From Arcanobacterium_A hippocoleae_A (GTDB taxonomy: Bacteria > Actinomycetota > Actinomycetes > Actinomycetales > Actinomycetaceae), in the NCBI GenBank assembly GCA_040360365.1, contig CP136412.1: a stretch of 64,000 nt of DNA; one strand, given 5' to 3'. This document shows, piece after piece, positions 9,777-18,633 of the stretch. A model generated the notes under the pieces. It saw nothing but the letters and a program-made list of their open reading frames with translations, did no database searches and was not told where the DNA came from. The first letter of the stretch is position 1, and the number at the start of each line of letters is the position of its first letter. A program made the position numbers and the translations under genes.

Positions 9777-10091
9777 TCAACTCACCGCTTTCAAACCGGC
9801 TGCGCATCCAAGCAGTATGAGCAGCAGCAGTACGCGGATTAGCGTGATTTTTTCAGTGCCGGTTGCGATTGCATAAATCACGGTCAGGGCTGTGCCGACG
9901 GCTGTCCAAACTGTGTAGCATGTTCCAATTGGCAGACTGCGCATTGCTGCAGCAAGACCAGCTAAGGATCCAGTCATAAAAATAATAAAAGCAACTATTG
10001 GGCGAATTTTCTTTAATCCGTCACATTTGGTGAGCGCAATCGCCCATCCGGATTCGAAAAATCCCGCGATAATCAGAATCAGCCAAGCCAT
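9777..10091 (-). CDS. SMR-family guanidinium exporter subunit (Gdx-type), first gene of pair
   Basis: 104 aa, four transmembrane helices, SMR family. It carries the Gdx residue set Gly10, Glu13, Trp16, Ser42, Tyr59 and Trp62. Helix 3 reads PIGTCYTVWTAVGTA. The start ATG is preceded by AGGAAAG with 6-nt spacing, directly after a guanidine-III riboswitch pseudoknot, so translation is probably induced by guanidine. With the following SMR gene (3-bp gap) it forms a two-gene operon, as in other paired SMR systems. Whether the pair works as a hetero- or homodimer cannot be told. Confidence 0.92.
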   Translation of the reverse strand: MAWLILIIAGFFESGWAIALTKCDGLKKIRPIVAFIIFMTGSLAGLAAAMRSLPIGTCYTVWTAVGTALTVIYAIATGTEKITLIRVLLLLILLGCAAGLKAVS

Positions 10092-10104
10092 TTAATACTT
10101 TCCT

Positions 10105-10143
10105 GGCCGTCTTGTCTAATGCGGGTACGGCTCCCTCGTCCGC
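10105..10143 (-). promoter_or_regulatory. Guanidine-III (ykkC-III) riboswitch
   Basis: On the minus strand the RNA reads GCGGACGAGG, GAGCCGUACCCGC, AUUAGACAAGACGGCC. This matches the ykkC-III consensus, including the conserved GGACGAGG, CCGUACCCG and GACAAGACGG blocks. Stem P1 is GCGG/CCGC. The pseudoknot stem is GCCGU/ACGGC, ending next to the AGGAAAG ribosome binding site of the first SMR gene. That arrangement fits control of translation start by guanidine. The class typically precedes SMR exporters in Actinobacteria. Confidence 0.92.
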
Positions 10144-10649
10144 GAAACTGTTTTGTTCCTTTCGCCCAGCTTACCGGAATATCATTTGTTTCACGATATT
10201 TTCATTCGGAAAAGATAAGAAAAGATAATCGGCAGTGCTGATTACGGTATTATTGAACCGGCTTAGCTGTTTAAACATGTCTCGCCGAATAAATATATTC
10301 AGATGTATAAATGTACGTGTTTAGATTTTTGACACAGAAGATAGTTTGTGTAATTACTATTTATGCCGGGAAGACGCTGAAAGCAGCGGAAACATAGCTT
10401 GGCAGATTTAGAACGGATTCTGATTTGGCGCTGATGATTTGCACAGCAAATCGTTTTCGATTCTGATTCGAGAAGCGCGAGATGGTGAAAGCTGGTGCGA
10501 TTGCCGTCGTTATTTTTGCAGATAGACTTAGCGTGAAAACAAAACCTGTTTCGGGTGTTTCGGGAATCTTTGATTTTGAATCTTTGATTTTAAATATCTG
10601 AGCAGGTATTGAATCGGCACTAGTGATTATGAAATTTGGAGGTGTAAAA
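10144..10649. other. Gene-free stretch between SMR pair and LysP-like gene
   Basis: About 500 bp between divergent transcription units. No gene is recognised. A 7-bp hairpin GATTTGC-aca-GCAAATC lies at 10436-10452 and is followed by GTTTTCGATT. I looked for a lysine riboswitch before the LysP-like gene and did not see its conserved blocks. Confidence 0.4.
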
Positions 10650-12119
10650 ATGACCGATTCCTTAACACAATCGACCCATAATCATACGCAAGGCGGAGGT
10701 CTGAAGCGTTCATTACGTGCGCGGCACCTCAATATGATTGCGATTGGCGGAGCAATCGGCACGGGGCTTTTGTAGCTTCCGGAGCAACGATTTCGCAGGC
10801 CGGGCCGGGCGGTGCACTGCTTTCGTACGTGCTCATTGGGACAATGGTCTATTTCTTAATGCAGTCGCTTGGTGAAATGTCGACCTATCTCCCAGTGGCT
10901 GGTTCTTTTGAAGAGTTCGGAACCAGATTTGTGAGTCCGTCGTTTGGTTTTGCGACGGGCTGGAACTACTGGTACAACTGGGCAATCACAGTGGCTGCGG
11001 AGCTTGTGGCTGCCGCTCTCGTAATGCAGTATTGGTTTCCGGATACGCCGGGTTGGATTTGGTCGCTTGGATTTTTGACGATTCTCTTTTTGATTAACGC
11101 TTTTTCAGCCCGTTCTTTCGGTGAAGGCGAATTCTGGTTTGCCGGAATTAAAGCAGCGACGGTAATCATTTTCTTAGTGGTTGGCGTGCTGATGATTTTG
11201 GGAATTCTTGGCGGGAATGCTCCGGGTTTCACAAATTGGAATACTGGGGATGCGCCGTTCGTAAATGGCGGAGTCGGTGTACTTTCGGTATTTATGATTG
11301 CGGGATTCTCGTTCCAGGGTACGGAGATGCTCGGTATTGCGGCAGGGAGACGGAAAATCCGGAAAAAGATATTCCGCGCGCTACGAAAACCGTGTTTTGG
11401 CGGATTTTGCTTTTCTATGTCGGCGCAATTGCTATTATCGGTTTCCTCCTTCCGTATACTGATCCGCAGCTGCTTAATCCAAACGAAGATATTGCACTCA
11501 GTCCGTTTACGCTTGTTTTTGAACGTGCCGGTGTAGCTATCGCTGCGGGCGTGATGAATGCTGTGATTCTTACATCGGTGCTTTCGGCAGGAAATTCAGG
11601 TTTGTATGTTTCGACTCGAATGCTTTATGCGTTAGCAGCTTCCGGTAAAGCTCCAAGAGTTTTTGCACAAACCACACGCCGCGGAATCCCAATGGCTGCA
11701 CTGCTTGCAACCACTTTTATCGGCTTGTTTGGTTTTTCCTGTCTTTAATCGGAACCGGTGAAGCATACACGTGGCTGGTTAATGCCTCTGGTCTGGCTGG
11801 TTTCATTACCTGGGTTGGGATTGCGTGGACGCATTTGAAATTCCGCAAGGCTTATGTTGCTCAGGGGAATAGTCCGCAGGATTTGCCGTTCCGGGCAGCT
11901 TTCTTCCCGCTGGGACCGATTATCGCTTTGGCGATGTGTATTCTTGTGATTGTCGGTCAGAACACTGAAGCGTTATTTGGGCGTGCGGATTTTATCTCGC
12001 TGCTGTCGAGCTATATCGGATTACCGCTGTTTATTGGGCTTTGGGTTGGACATAAGCTGATTACGAGAGCGCCAAAGGTTAATCCGATGCAAGCTGATCT
12101 TTCCCGCGCACATTACTGA
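10650..12119 (+). CDS. lysP: Amino-acid permease, LysP-like (lysine-specific type)
   Basis: Inner-membrane APC-family symporter of about 490 aa, about 12 helices, most like lysine permease LysP. Marks are IAIGGAIGTGLFVASG near the N-terminus, AGFSFQGTEMLGIAAGE, the PYTDPQLL loop, SPFTLVFERAGVA and AVILTSVLSAGNSGLYVSTR. ATG 10650 follows TTTGGAGG at 8-nt spacing. Three frame breaks lie at the T run 10768-10771, GGG 11345-11347 (restores AAGETENPEKDIP) and the T run 11733-11737. Each needs one added base, so this is probably one intact gene. Lysine specificity is inferred from similarity only. The stop is followed directly by repeat locus B. Confidence 0.88.
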
Positions 12120-12142
12120 CTGTATGCAAGCTTCGTATTTTT

Positions 12143-12255
12143 TAACGTAAGTGGTGTGAAATGCGCATTTTTTAACGTAACTGGTGGCAGGATCTCCGCG
12201 AGCATACGTAACAGATGGCGAAATCTGCATTTTTTAACGCAACTAGTGGCGAGAT
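12143..12255 (+). repeat. Array of four TTACGTAAC-type sites, about 31-bp period
   Basis: Degenerate copies of the element terminus (AACGTAAGTGGTG, AACGTAACTGGTGG, TACGTAACAGATGG, AACGCAACTAGTGG) start near 12143, 12173, 12204 and 12235, all in the same direction. The 30-31-bp spacing equals about three helical turns and is the same as between outer and inner termini of the 200-bp elements. The array starts 24 bp after the LysP-like stop codon. Confidence 0.75.
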
Positions 12256-12322
12256 CGGCTTTGACGGCTCTGCACATTTTCGTTTGTGTTAGTGAAATGA
12301 AACTGGTGTTTGTTCGGGTGGA

Positions 12323-12374
12323 AAGCGGTGTTTTTGCATAGATCAAGCCTGACCGCTGTGCAAAAACACCGCTT
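12323..12374 (+). repeat. 19-bp-stem hairpin repeat, copy B
   Basis: Same element as at 5936-5987, with left arm AAGCGGTGTTTTTGCATAG and loop ATCAAGCCTGACCG. The right arm has one change (CTGTGC for CTATGC) that turns an A-U pair into G-U in RNA. A second partial copy of its upstream flank (TCTGCACATTTT) occurs at about 12408. Confidence 0.85.
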
Positions 12375-12474
12375 GGAACCAGTCAAACCAGACCCAAGTA
12401 AATACACTCTGCACATTTTATTTGTGCCGCAAGTATCGTCAGCTGACGCAACTGATGGCAAAGTGCCCGTGAAA

Positions 12475-12674
12475 TTACGTAAGTGGTGGCGAAATGCGAA
12501 TTTTTTAACGTAGCTGGTGGCGAAATGCGCGGTTTTATTTCCCGACGGTAGTGCCGTCGTTATCGCGAGCCTTTGACCTGCATAAATACAAATGCTTTCG
12601 ACGGTAATAATCACAGCCCGACTTTTTGCCACCACTTACGTAACGAAATTAAGTTCTTGCCACTAGTTACGTAA
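12475..12674 (+). repeat. Intergenic inverted-repeat element, copy B (200 bp, 138-bp core)
   Basis: Outer termini are TTACGTAAGTGGTGGCGAA (12475-12493) and TTGCCACTAGTTACGTAA (12657-12674). Inner termini are TAACGTAGCTGGTGGCGAA (12506-12524) and TTGCCACCACTTACGTAA (12626-12643). The core is exactly 138 bp and the whole exactly 200 bp. The centre has CGACGG-tagtg-CCGTCG. A further inverted terminus ends at 12704, 30 bp on. It is non-coding and in the same orientation as copies A and C. Confidence 0.85.
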
Positions 12675-12743
12675 AGTTTTCTGCTTTTGCTGCCAGTTAC
12701 GTAACGGGAAGCTGGTCTCGCTGTTGAATGTATAAGTGTGAGG

Positions 12744-12823
12744 GGCTGCGAGAATATGTAACGGGCTGCGAGAATATGTAACGGACTGCAAGAATACGTA
12801 ACTAGCTGCAAGAATACGTAATA
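12744..12823 (+). repeat. Four tandem 20-bp repeats
   Basis: Four head-to-tail 20-bp units: GGCTGCGAGAATATGTAACG twice, GACTGCAAGAATACGTAACT, AGCTGCAAGAATACGTAATA. Each holds an ATRYGTAA core related to the TTACGTAA motif of the neighbouring element, here at two-helical-turn spacing. No gene is present from here to the start at 13089. Confidence 0.85.
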
Positions 12824-13088
12824 TGAAGAGCCGATATTGCCGGCAGCGCAAACCGCTGGTACCGCATGGAGTTGCACACTATTTAACGCTGGATAAGCGT
12901 CATGATAATCTTTTCCACCCAGTCTGAGCGGTGGAGTTGCGCACTATTTAACACTGAATAAATGCCCGAAAGCGGCGTTGCGCTGCTATTTTGCGGAATC
13001 TGGATTGCTCTGATCTTGAAAAACAGAGAAAAATTAGGGTGTGTGGCCGTAACCTTGAAATAGCGAAAATTTTGAAAGGAACTCTGAA

Positions 13089-14663
13089 GTGGCAGATTTA
13101 TTATTATCTTCTCCGTTGTTGACTATTTTTACTGTGGTAGCGCTCGGTGCTGCTTTAGGGATTATTCCTTTCGGGCCGGTAAAGCTCGGTGCTGCCGGGG
13201 CGCTTTTTGTCGGTCTTTTAATCGGAAACGTCGTGCCGCAGTTAGGTGAACAGCTAGTTGTGGTACAGTCGCTCGGATTGGCTCTTTTCGTCTATACCGT
13301 CGGGCTTGCAGCAGGGCAAACATTCTTTTCTGATTTGCGCAAACAGGCGAAGCTGATGATTGGTTCAGTATTTGTGCTTGCGGTTGGGGCGGTAATCGCG
13401 ATTATTTTTGGGAAAATGCTGGGGCTGAATATGGGGTTGACTGCCGGTATTTATTCCGGCGCACTTACTACCACTCCTGCTCTTGCGGCCGCAACAGCAG
13501 CAGCGGGCGGTGATGGAGCGCCCGGGGTTGGATATTCACTCGGATATCCCGTCGGCGTGATTGTCGCAATTATTCTTGTTTCAATGATTGTTTCGCGCAA
13601 ATGGACGGGAAAGAATGATACGCCGTCGCTATCGGGGCAAACGCTTTTTGCAACGACGGCTCTTGTTGCAAACCCGATGTCGGTACGTGAAGTTCCAGGT
13701 TGGAAAGAGCAGAAGTTTAAGATTTCTTATTTGCAGCGCGGAGAAATTACCCGTGTATTTGTTCCGGGTGAAGAGCTGCAAAAAGAAGACCAGGTTGTGA
13801 TTGTGGGGCTTGAAGATGATGTGCGCATCGCAATTGCCGCAATTGGGGAGGAAGTTGCGAAACATTTAGCTGATTATCGTGCGCGGGTCGAATTTGAATC
13901 CTTTGTTGTTTCAAGTAAACGGATTGCCGGCCGCACTATCGCTGCACTGAATATGGCTGGGCGGTTTGGAGCGTTAGTTACCAGAATTCATCGCGGAGAT
14001 CTTGAGCTGCTTGCTACAGATTCGGCACGGCTGGAGGTCGGGGATCGGGTAATGGTGGCGTATCCGCGGGCAGAACATGAAAATATCCAGCACTTTTTCG
14101 GTGATTCCGAGCGGAAGATTTCGCAAATTGATGCGATTTCGATGGGATTTGGGATGACTTTGGGAATTATGCTGGGAATGATTGAAATTTCACTGCCTGG
14201 AGGTGTGCATTTCTCGCTTGGGACAGCAGCCGGACCGCTTATCGTGGGAATGTTTTTAGGTGCTTTACAGAAAACTGGCCCATTTCTTTGGCAAATGCCG
14301 CAGGCGGCAAATCAAACTATCCGCCAGTTAGGGCTGTTACTCTTTCTTGCAGCTGTTGGGATTTCGTCCGGGAAAGCGTTTATGGGAACTGCGTTTACGA
14401 CGGCAGGAGCGCTTTCTGGTTTACTGGCATTTACAATTGCGGCCGTGATTTTGTTATTGACTGTATGTGTAGGCAGATTAGTAGGAATTTCGGCACAGCG
14501 AACTGCCGGTGCGATGGCGGGAATTCTGGGGCAGCCGGCAGTACTTGCTTTCGCTTCCGCAAAAGAAAACGACGAGCGGATTGAAGCCGGTTATGCGGCA
14601 ATTTTCGCTTTAGGAATTATTGTGAAGATTGTTTTGGTAACGGTGATTGTTGCAGTCGGTTAG
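13089..14663 (+). CDS. YidE/YbjL-type transporter (AspT duplication family) with TrkA-C domains
   Basis: Membrane transporter of 524 aa. Two hydrophobic halves (about residues 1-170 and 355-524, each with an AspT/YidE duplication-type repeat) flank a cytosolic part with two TrkA-C-like domains (about 200-260 and 275-335; LQRGEITRVFVPGEELQKED is typical). The family includes aspartate:alanine exchangers and uncharacterised YidE/YbjL proteins; the substrate is unknown. The start is GTG 13089, with AAAGGAA about 7 nt upstream. The frame is intact. It stands alone, between repeat locus B and the HU gene. Confidence 0.85.
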   Translation: MADLLLSSPLLTIFTVVALGAALGIIPFGPVKLGAAGALFVGLLIGNVVPQLGEQLVVVQSLGLALFVYTVGLAAGQTFFSDLRKQAKLMIGSVFVLAVGAVIAIIFGKMLGLNMGLTAGIYSGALTTTPALAAATAAAGGDGAPGVGYSLGYPVGVIVAIILVSMIVSRKWTGKNDTPSLSGQTLFATTALVANPMSVREVPGWKEQKFKISYLQRGEITRVFVPGEELQKEDQVVIVGLEDDVRIAIAAIGEEVAKHLADYRARVEFESFVVSSKRIAGRTIAALNMAGRFGALVTRIHRGDLELLATDSARLEVGDRVMVAYPRAEHENIQHFFGDSERKISQIDAISMGFGMTLGIMLGMIEISLPGGVHFSLGTAAGPLIVGMFLGALQKTGPFLWQMPQAANQTIRQLGLLLFLAAVGISSGKAFMGTAFTTAGALSGLLAFTIAAVILLLTVCVGRLVGISAQRTAGAMAGILGQPAVLAFASAKENDERIEAGYAAIFALGIIVKIVLVTVIVAVG

Positions 14664-14834
14664 AAGTTTTGCGCAGAAAATTGTGAAAGATGTGAAAATA
14701 GTGGTTAAAAAACGTGTCATATTTAGCAACACGCGGGCTGAATTAGCGTATTACTGCAGGTTTCCGCTATGTTTCTAGTTAGTGGTTCCAATGAACCATT
14801 CAGAAATATCCAATATCTTCATGAGAGGAATAAA

Positions 14835-15116
14835 ATGGCCCTCAACCGTACCGATCTCATTGCAAAGATTGCTGCGAAAGCAGAACTTACGAAAGCTGAT
14901 GCAGATAAGGCTCTTTCCGCACTCCAAGCAGTGCTCGTTGAGTCACTCGAAGCAGGAGAAGCTGTAAAAATTACTGGTCTGATGTCTGTAGAGCGGACCA
15001 AGCGTGCAGCTCGCAAAGGCCGTAATCCGCGTACTGGCGAAGAAATCGACATCCCAGCTGGTTATGGTGTGAAGATTTCTGCTGGCTCGAACCTGAAGAA
15101 AGCTGTGAGCGAGTAA
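14835..15116 (+). CDS. hup: DNA-binding protein HU
   Basis: Small nucleoid protein (93 aa) that bends DNA as a dimer. MALNRTDLIAKIAAKAELTK begins the helical body, and the arm region shows RKGRNPRTGEEIDIPAGYGV, the HU signature. ATG 14835 is chosen over an in-frame ATG at 14769 because GAGAGGAA lies 4-11 nt upstream of it and the family starts here. It lacks the long basic Lys/Ala tail of mycobacterial HupB. It is monocistronic, with a strong hairpin after the stop. Confidence 0.95.
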   Translation: MALNRTDLIAKIAAKAELTKADADKALSALQAVLVESLEAGEAVKITGLMSVERTKRAARKGRNPRTGEEIDIPAGYGVKISAGSNLKKAVSE

Positions 15117-15154
15117 GTAAATCTTTGCCATAATCTGGTAAATATCTTTTATGG

Positions 15155-15186
15155 TTTGGGAGTGCAATGGATTTTGCGCTCCCAAA
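15155..15186 (+). terminator. Terminator after HU
   Basis: TTTGGGAGTGCAA pairs with TTGCGCTCCCAAA, 13 bp with one G-U, short loop, followed by TTTGTAATTT. Confidence 0.75.
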
Positions 15187-15241
15187 TTTGTAATTTCAGC
15201 AGTTGCGGAATGTACCGCAAAAATATGTTTAAGATAGATGC

Positions 15242-15622
15242 ATGAATAATAATCAGCATGCAAGAATTATGCCTGGAATCAATCTTAGTCTTGATGACCC
15301 GCGTGCGCCGGGTAGTTCAGGCGGTCTGGGCGCACCTGGCGGTCCTGAGACCGTCGGTCAATCTTCCACTGCACTTCTTGAGCGCACGGAAGCAGAAAAA
15401 GCTCCCGGGGATAATGAACGCTTCGCTCATTACGTCCGTGAAGATAAAATCATGAAGTCAATGGTAGAAGGCGGACCAGTGGTAGCGCTCTGCGGGAAAG
15501 TTTGGATACCGGTGCGCAATCCTGATAACTATCCGCTTTGCCCAACTTGTAAAGAAATCTACAAAAACCTGAAAGGCGGCGGAAACGGAGATACCTGGCC
15601 GTTTGGTCCCAATAAACCGTAA
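15242..15622 (+). CDS. DUF3039 domain protein
   Basis: Actinobacterial protein of unknown function, 126 aa. The conserved part is ERFAHYVREDKIMKSMVEGG followed by PVVALCGKVWIPVRNPDNYP and a CPTCKEIY pair of cysteines; with the Cys of ALCGKVW these could bind a metal. A low-complexity Gly/Pro N-terminus precedes it. The neighbour pncB on the opposite strand, then clpS and murI, is a typical actinobacterial arrangement. The start at ATG 15242 is the only in-frame ATG before the conserved region. Confidence 0.85.
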   Translation: MNNNQHARIMPGINLSLDDPRAPGSSGGLGAPGGPETVGQSSTALLERTEAEKAPGDNERFAHYVREDKIMKSMVEGGPVVALCGKVWIPVRNPDNYPLCPTCKEIYKNLKGGGNGDTWPFGPNKP

Positions 15623-15817
15623 ATCTTGATGCTGTTGTCCGCAGCCGTGCAACTGCAGGAAATCTGCGATTTTTGGGAATATATCGTGAAAGAAAGTAAT
15701 CCGGCAGTGCGGAGTTTCGAATCTTCCACTGCCGCTTTCCGCTGCCGAATTACTGGTTTGGTTTGCGATTTTCGTTTTGAAAATTATTCCCGGTAAGTTC
15801 CGATTCAAGGAAATCCC

Positions 15818-15850
15818 CTGCAGCCGGCGAATATCAGCAGCCGGCTGCAG
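15818..15850. terminator. Hairpin between convergent DUF3039 and pncB genes
   Basis: Perfect 11-bp palindrome CTGCAGCCGGC / GCCGGCTGCAG around an 11-nt loop, centred between convergent genes. No T run follows, so the efficiency is unclear. Confidence 0.5.
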
Positions 15851-15886
15851 TATTCCCCGGGATTGCCTGGGAAAATTAGTTAAAAA

Positions 15887-17253
15887 TCATTCTTGCGGAT
15901 CGTCTGCTGCGAAAATATCAATCATTTCTGTCGGAATTCCCGGCTCGCCTTCAGACAGCCGCCAAGCTGCATAAGGCAAAGCCGCCCGTGAATTTCGATG
16001 CAGCGAAGCTGCCGCTGCAAGCGCATCTGCATTAAAGTATTTCGGATTAATTACGCCGTCTTTCACCAGCTCGACTTGCAGCGGGCGGGCGCCTTGTTTT
16101 TCCAGATACGCCAATCCAGATTCGCGGGTTTGTGCAGAAACTATAATTTCTTTCAGCGCACGGCCGGTTTCGTCATGTGTGCGTCCGGCAACCTTTAATC
16201 CGCCTACAGTCGTTTTCGCAGCTGACTTTTTGCCACCTCGCGCATTTTCCCGTCGTCACCTGCACAAGCTACCAGTTTATAAACCATTTCCGCGGTTGGC
16301 CGCCCGGATCCGGTAACTACTTTTGTGCCGACTCCGTAGGAATCAACAGGTGCGGCGTTCAATGCGGCAATTGCGTATTCGTCAAGATCGTTCGTAACTG
16401 TAATCTTGGTTGATACTGCTCCAAGATCATCAAGCTGCTTGCGTACCTGAAATGCCTGCGCCACTAAATCACCTGAATCAAGCCGGATTGCGCCAAGCTC
16501 ACCTCCGGCACGGCGGGCTGCCTCCACCGCATTCTTTACGCCTTGCCGGACATCATAAGTATCAACAAGAAGCGTGGTTTCGGTGCCCATCGTCGCAATC
16601 TGCGCAGCGAAAGCATCTGCTTCACTATCGTGAAGCAATGTGAACGAGTGGGCTGCTGTACCGATCGGTTTAATCCGATACCGACGGCAGGCTTCAAGAT
16701 TTGATGATCCGACGAACCCGCCAATTATACAGGCACGTGCAGCTGCAATTGCGGAAACTTCATGTGTACGGCGCGAACCCATATCTAAACACGGACGGTC
16801 ATGTGCGGCAATCGTCATGCGGGAAGCAGCCGTCGCGACCGCTGAATCGTAGTTAAGAATCGAAAGCAGCAGTGTTTCAAGAATTACCCCGTCGGCAAAG
16901 GATCCGATAACGGTGAGAATCGGTGATTGCGGAAAATAGCATTCCCCTTCTGCATATCCGTATATTGATCCGGAAAACTTCCAATCACGGAGAAAATCAA
17001 GCGTCTTTTCGCCCACTACTTTTGCTTCGCGTAAGTATTCAATTTCTGTTGCCCCGAAAGTAAATTTTTCCAAAGCTGCAAGTGCCCGTCCAATTCCAGC
17101 TACCACACCGTAACGGCGGTGTCCTGGAAGACGCCGTGCAAAAAGTTCAAAAACGCAGTTCCGATCTGCGCGTCCGTCTTGCAATGCTGACTCAATCATG
17201 GTCAGCTCATACATGTCAGTCAAAAGAGCAGTGCTCTGTGGAAAAGTGTCCAT
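15887..17253 (-). CDS. pncB: Nicotinate phosphoribosyltransferase
   Basis: Converts nicotinate plus PRPP to nicotinate mononucleotide in NAD salvage. About 455 aa. STALLTDMYELTMIESAL opens the family core, FELFARRLPGHRRYGV follows, and the ELGAIRLDSGDL and VTNDLDEYAI segments are active-site strands. The frame breaks at the T run 16227-16231 (+ strand); one added base gives EVAKKSAAKTTVGGLKVAG and joins the C-terminal part. The start is taken at ATG 17253 because the family begins just before STALLTD; an in-frame ATG lies at 17286. The gene is divergent from clpS. It suggests reliance on nicotinate salvage, though de novo genes cannot be assessed here. Confidence 0.93.
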
Positions 17254-17375
17254 ATAGGAAACGTTAGCTTGAAAATGTGAGACCATGCGGGAAATACGTG
17301 ATATTTTTTCAAACTTCTTGGAATTTGAGTAGAGTTTCACACGTGGCAAGGAAAAATACGTTAGTAATTGAGGAT

Positions 17376-17788
17376 ATGAATATTTTCGAGATCTGTTCAA
17401 ACATGCAGCATGTTAACGGCCGCGTTAGTGATAGCGGGGCTGATAAGAGTCTGTCTGCGCCGGAAAACAAAAATGCCACATCTACTCTTGAGCGGAAATC
17501 TCCAAACTGGGTTACTGTTGTGCATAATGATCCGGTTAATTTAATGTCATATGTACAGTGGATTCTCGAATCATATTTTAATATGGATGCTAATGTGGCG
17601 CGGATAAAAATGCTGCAGATACATAACGACGGCAGAGCAATCGTTGCCCGCGGAGGAAGAGAAAAATGGAACGCGACGCACAAGCAATGCATTCTTATGG
17701 TCTTTGGGCAACAATCGAACTGGAGGGAATCACGGATGATTGCTTTCCGAATCGTGCGCGGAGGATACCGTGCAATGGCGACTCCTGA
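17376..17788 (+). CDS. clpS: ATP-dependent Clp protease adaptor ClpS
   Basis: Adaptor that delivers N-degron substrates to ClpAP/ClpCP. The core is NWVTVVHNDPVNLMSYVQWI followed by a KMLQIHNDGRAIVARGGREK helix. The frame breaks at the A run 17662-17666; one more A gives MERDAQAMHSYGLWATIE, the normal ClpS C-terminal helix. Without this repair ClpS would read into DUF2017 and look like a fusion. In the repaired frame the stop is at 17786-17788, overlapping DUF2017 by about 50 nt, more than usual, so a second small error near 17720 is possible. The start is uncertain: ATG 17376 or 17403. Confidence 0.85.
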
Positions 17789-18632
17789 TGAATGCGAACT
17801 CTTATGCAGTCTTGCACGTGATGTTATTTACATTCTCGGTGCAGATATTGAGGAAGAGCTGGAGCGCGCTAATGAACGTAAAGAATTTTTAGCACAAAAT
17901 GGTGTTTTTTCCAGTGAATCAGAAATTCATTCAAACGCTGATCGGGAAAGTTTATTACTGCGTGCAGCTGCCATTGAAGAGGATTTGTTTACGCAGCTTG
18001 AAGATGAATTTGCGGGAATTGAAGAGCGGCTGGAAGATGAAGTGCATAAGCATGAATTTAATTCTGATCAGGCTCCGGCGCAGCGCGATGATGCGCTGGT
18101 GCGGCTGCTTCCAGATATGAGTGAAGATCCAGGCGAAGCGACCGAACTTCGTGAGCTGACGGAAGAAAGCATTTCTCTTACCAAGGTTGAAAATTTAACA
18201 CGGATATATCAGAGTTTAAAGAAAATTGTGGATGGGGAACGGAAACAAAGTGCAGGTTTTCGCAATAGCTATCCGCAAGACCTGCGTGAACACGGCGGGA
18301 ACTATTCGGAGCGTGAGACGCTCGATAGCGGAAAAGAACTATTAAATTCGCATTATGATGTGTTTGTGCCGAACGAAGACGCACCGTTCTGGCTTGCAGC
18401 GATTAACGATATTCGGCTTGTGCTTGCGACCCGTCTGGAAATTGACGACGATGCAATCAACGAATCAGTTTATGAACGTTCGCAGTTATTCACCAGTCAT
18501 TCGATGGTGCATGACGAGAATATTCCGGAAATCGAGTCGCCGGATGATATGATGACGGTGCTCTACACCATGCTTTCCTGGTGGCAAGAGTCACTGGTAA
18601 GCGCGGTGAGGAATAAGGCGCTTCGCCGATAA
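17736..18632 (+). CDS. DUF2017 family protein
   Basis: Actinobacterial protein of unknown function found next to clpS and murI, 298 aa. FRIVRGGYRAMATPDECELL opens the domain and the C-terminus has LNDIR-like AAINDIRLVLATRLEI plus MLSWWQESLV. The middle (about residues 60-140) is very acidic and probably unstructured, longer than in most relatives. ATG 17736 follows GGAGGG at 8-nt spacing. The stop lies one base before the murI start, so the clpS-DUF2017-murI genes are translationally coupled. Confidence 0.85.
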   Translation: MIAFRIVRGGYRAMATPDECELLCSLARDVIYILGADIEEELERANERKEFLAQNGVFSSESEIHSNADRESLLLRAAAIEEDLFTQLEDEFAGIEERLEDEVHKHEFNSDQAPAQRDDALVRLLPDMSEDPGEATELRELTEESISLTKVENLTRIYQSLKKIVDGERKQSAGFRNSYPQDLREHGGNYSERETLDSGKELLNSHYDVFVPNEDAPFWLAAINDIRLVLATRLEIDDDAINESVYERSQLFTSHSMVHDENIPEIESPDDMMTVLYTMLSWWQESLVSAVRNKALRR

Positions 18633-18633
18633 T

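Noticed and set aside
10144..10649. Lysine riboswitch before the LysP-like gene
   Set aside because: I looked for the conserved L-box blocks and found none.
12143..12823. CRISPR array in locus B
   Set aside because: Repeats are degenerate, the interval between them is only about 10 bp, orientation flips around the core, and no cas genes are near.
17277..18632. A single 451-residue open frame looks like a ClpS-DUF2017 fusion
   Set aside because: The ClpS C-terminal helix is out of frame in it; adding one A at 17662-17666 restores ClpS, and DUF2017 has its own GGAGGG and ATG.
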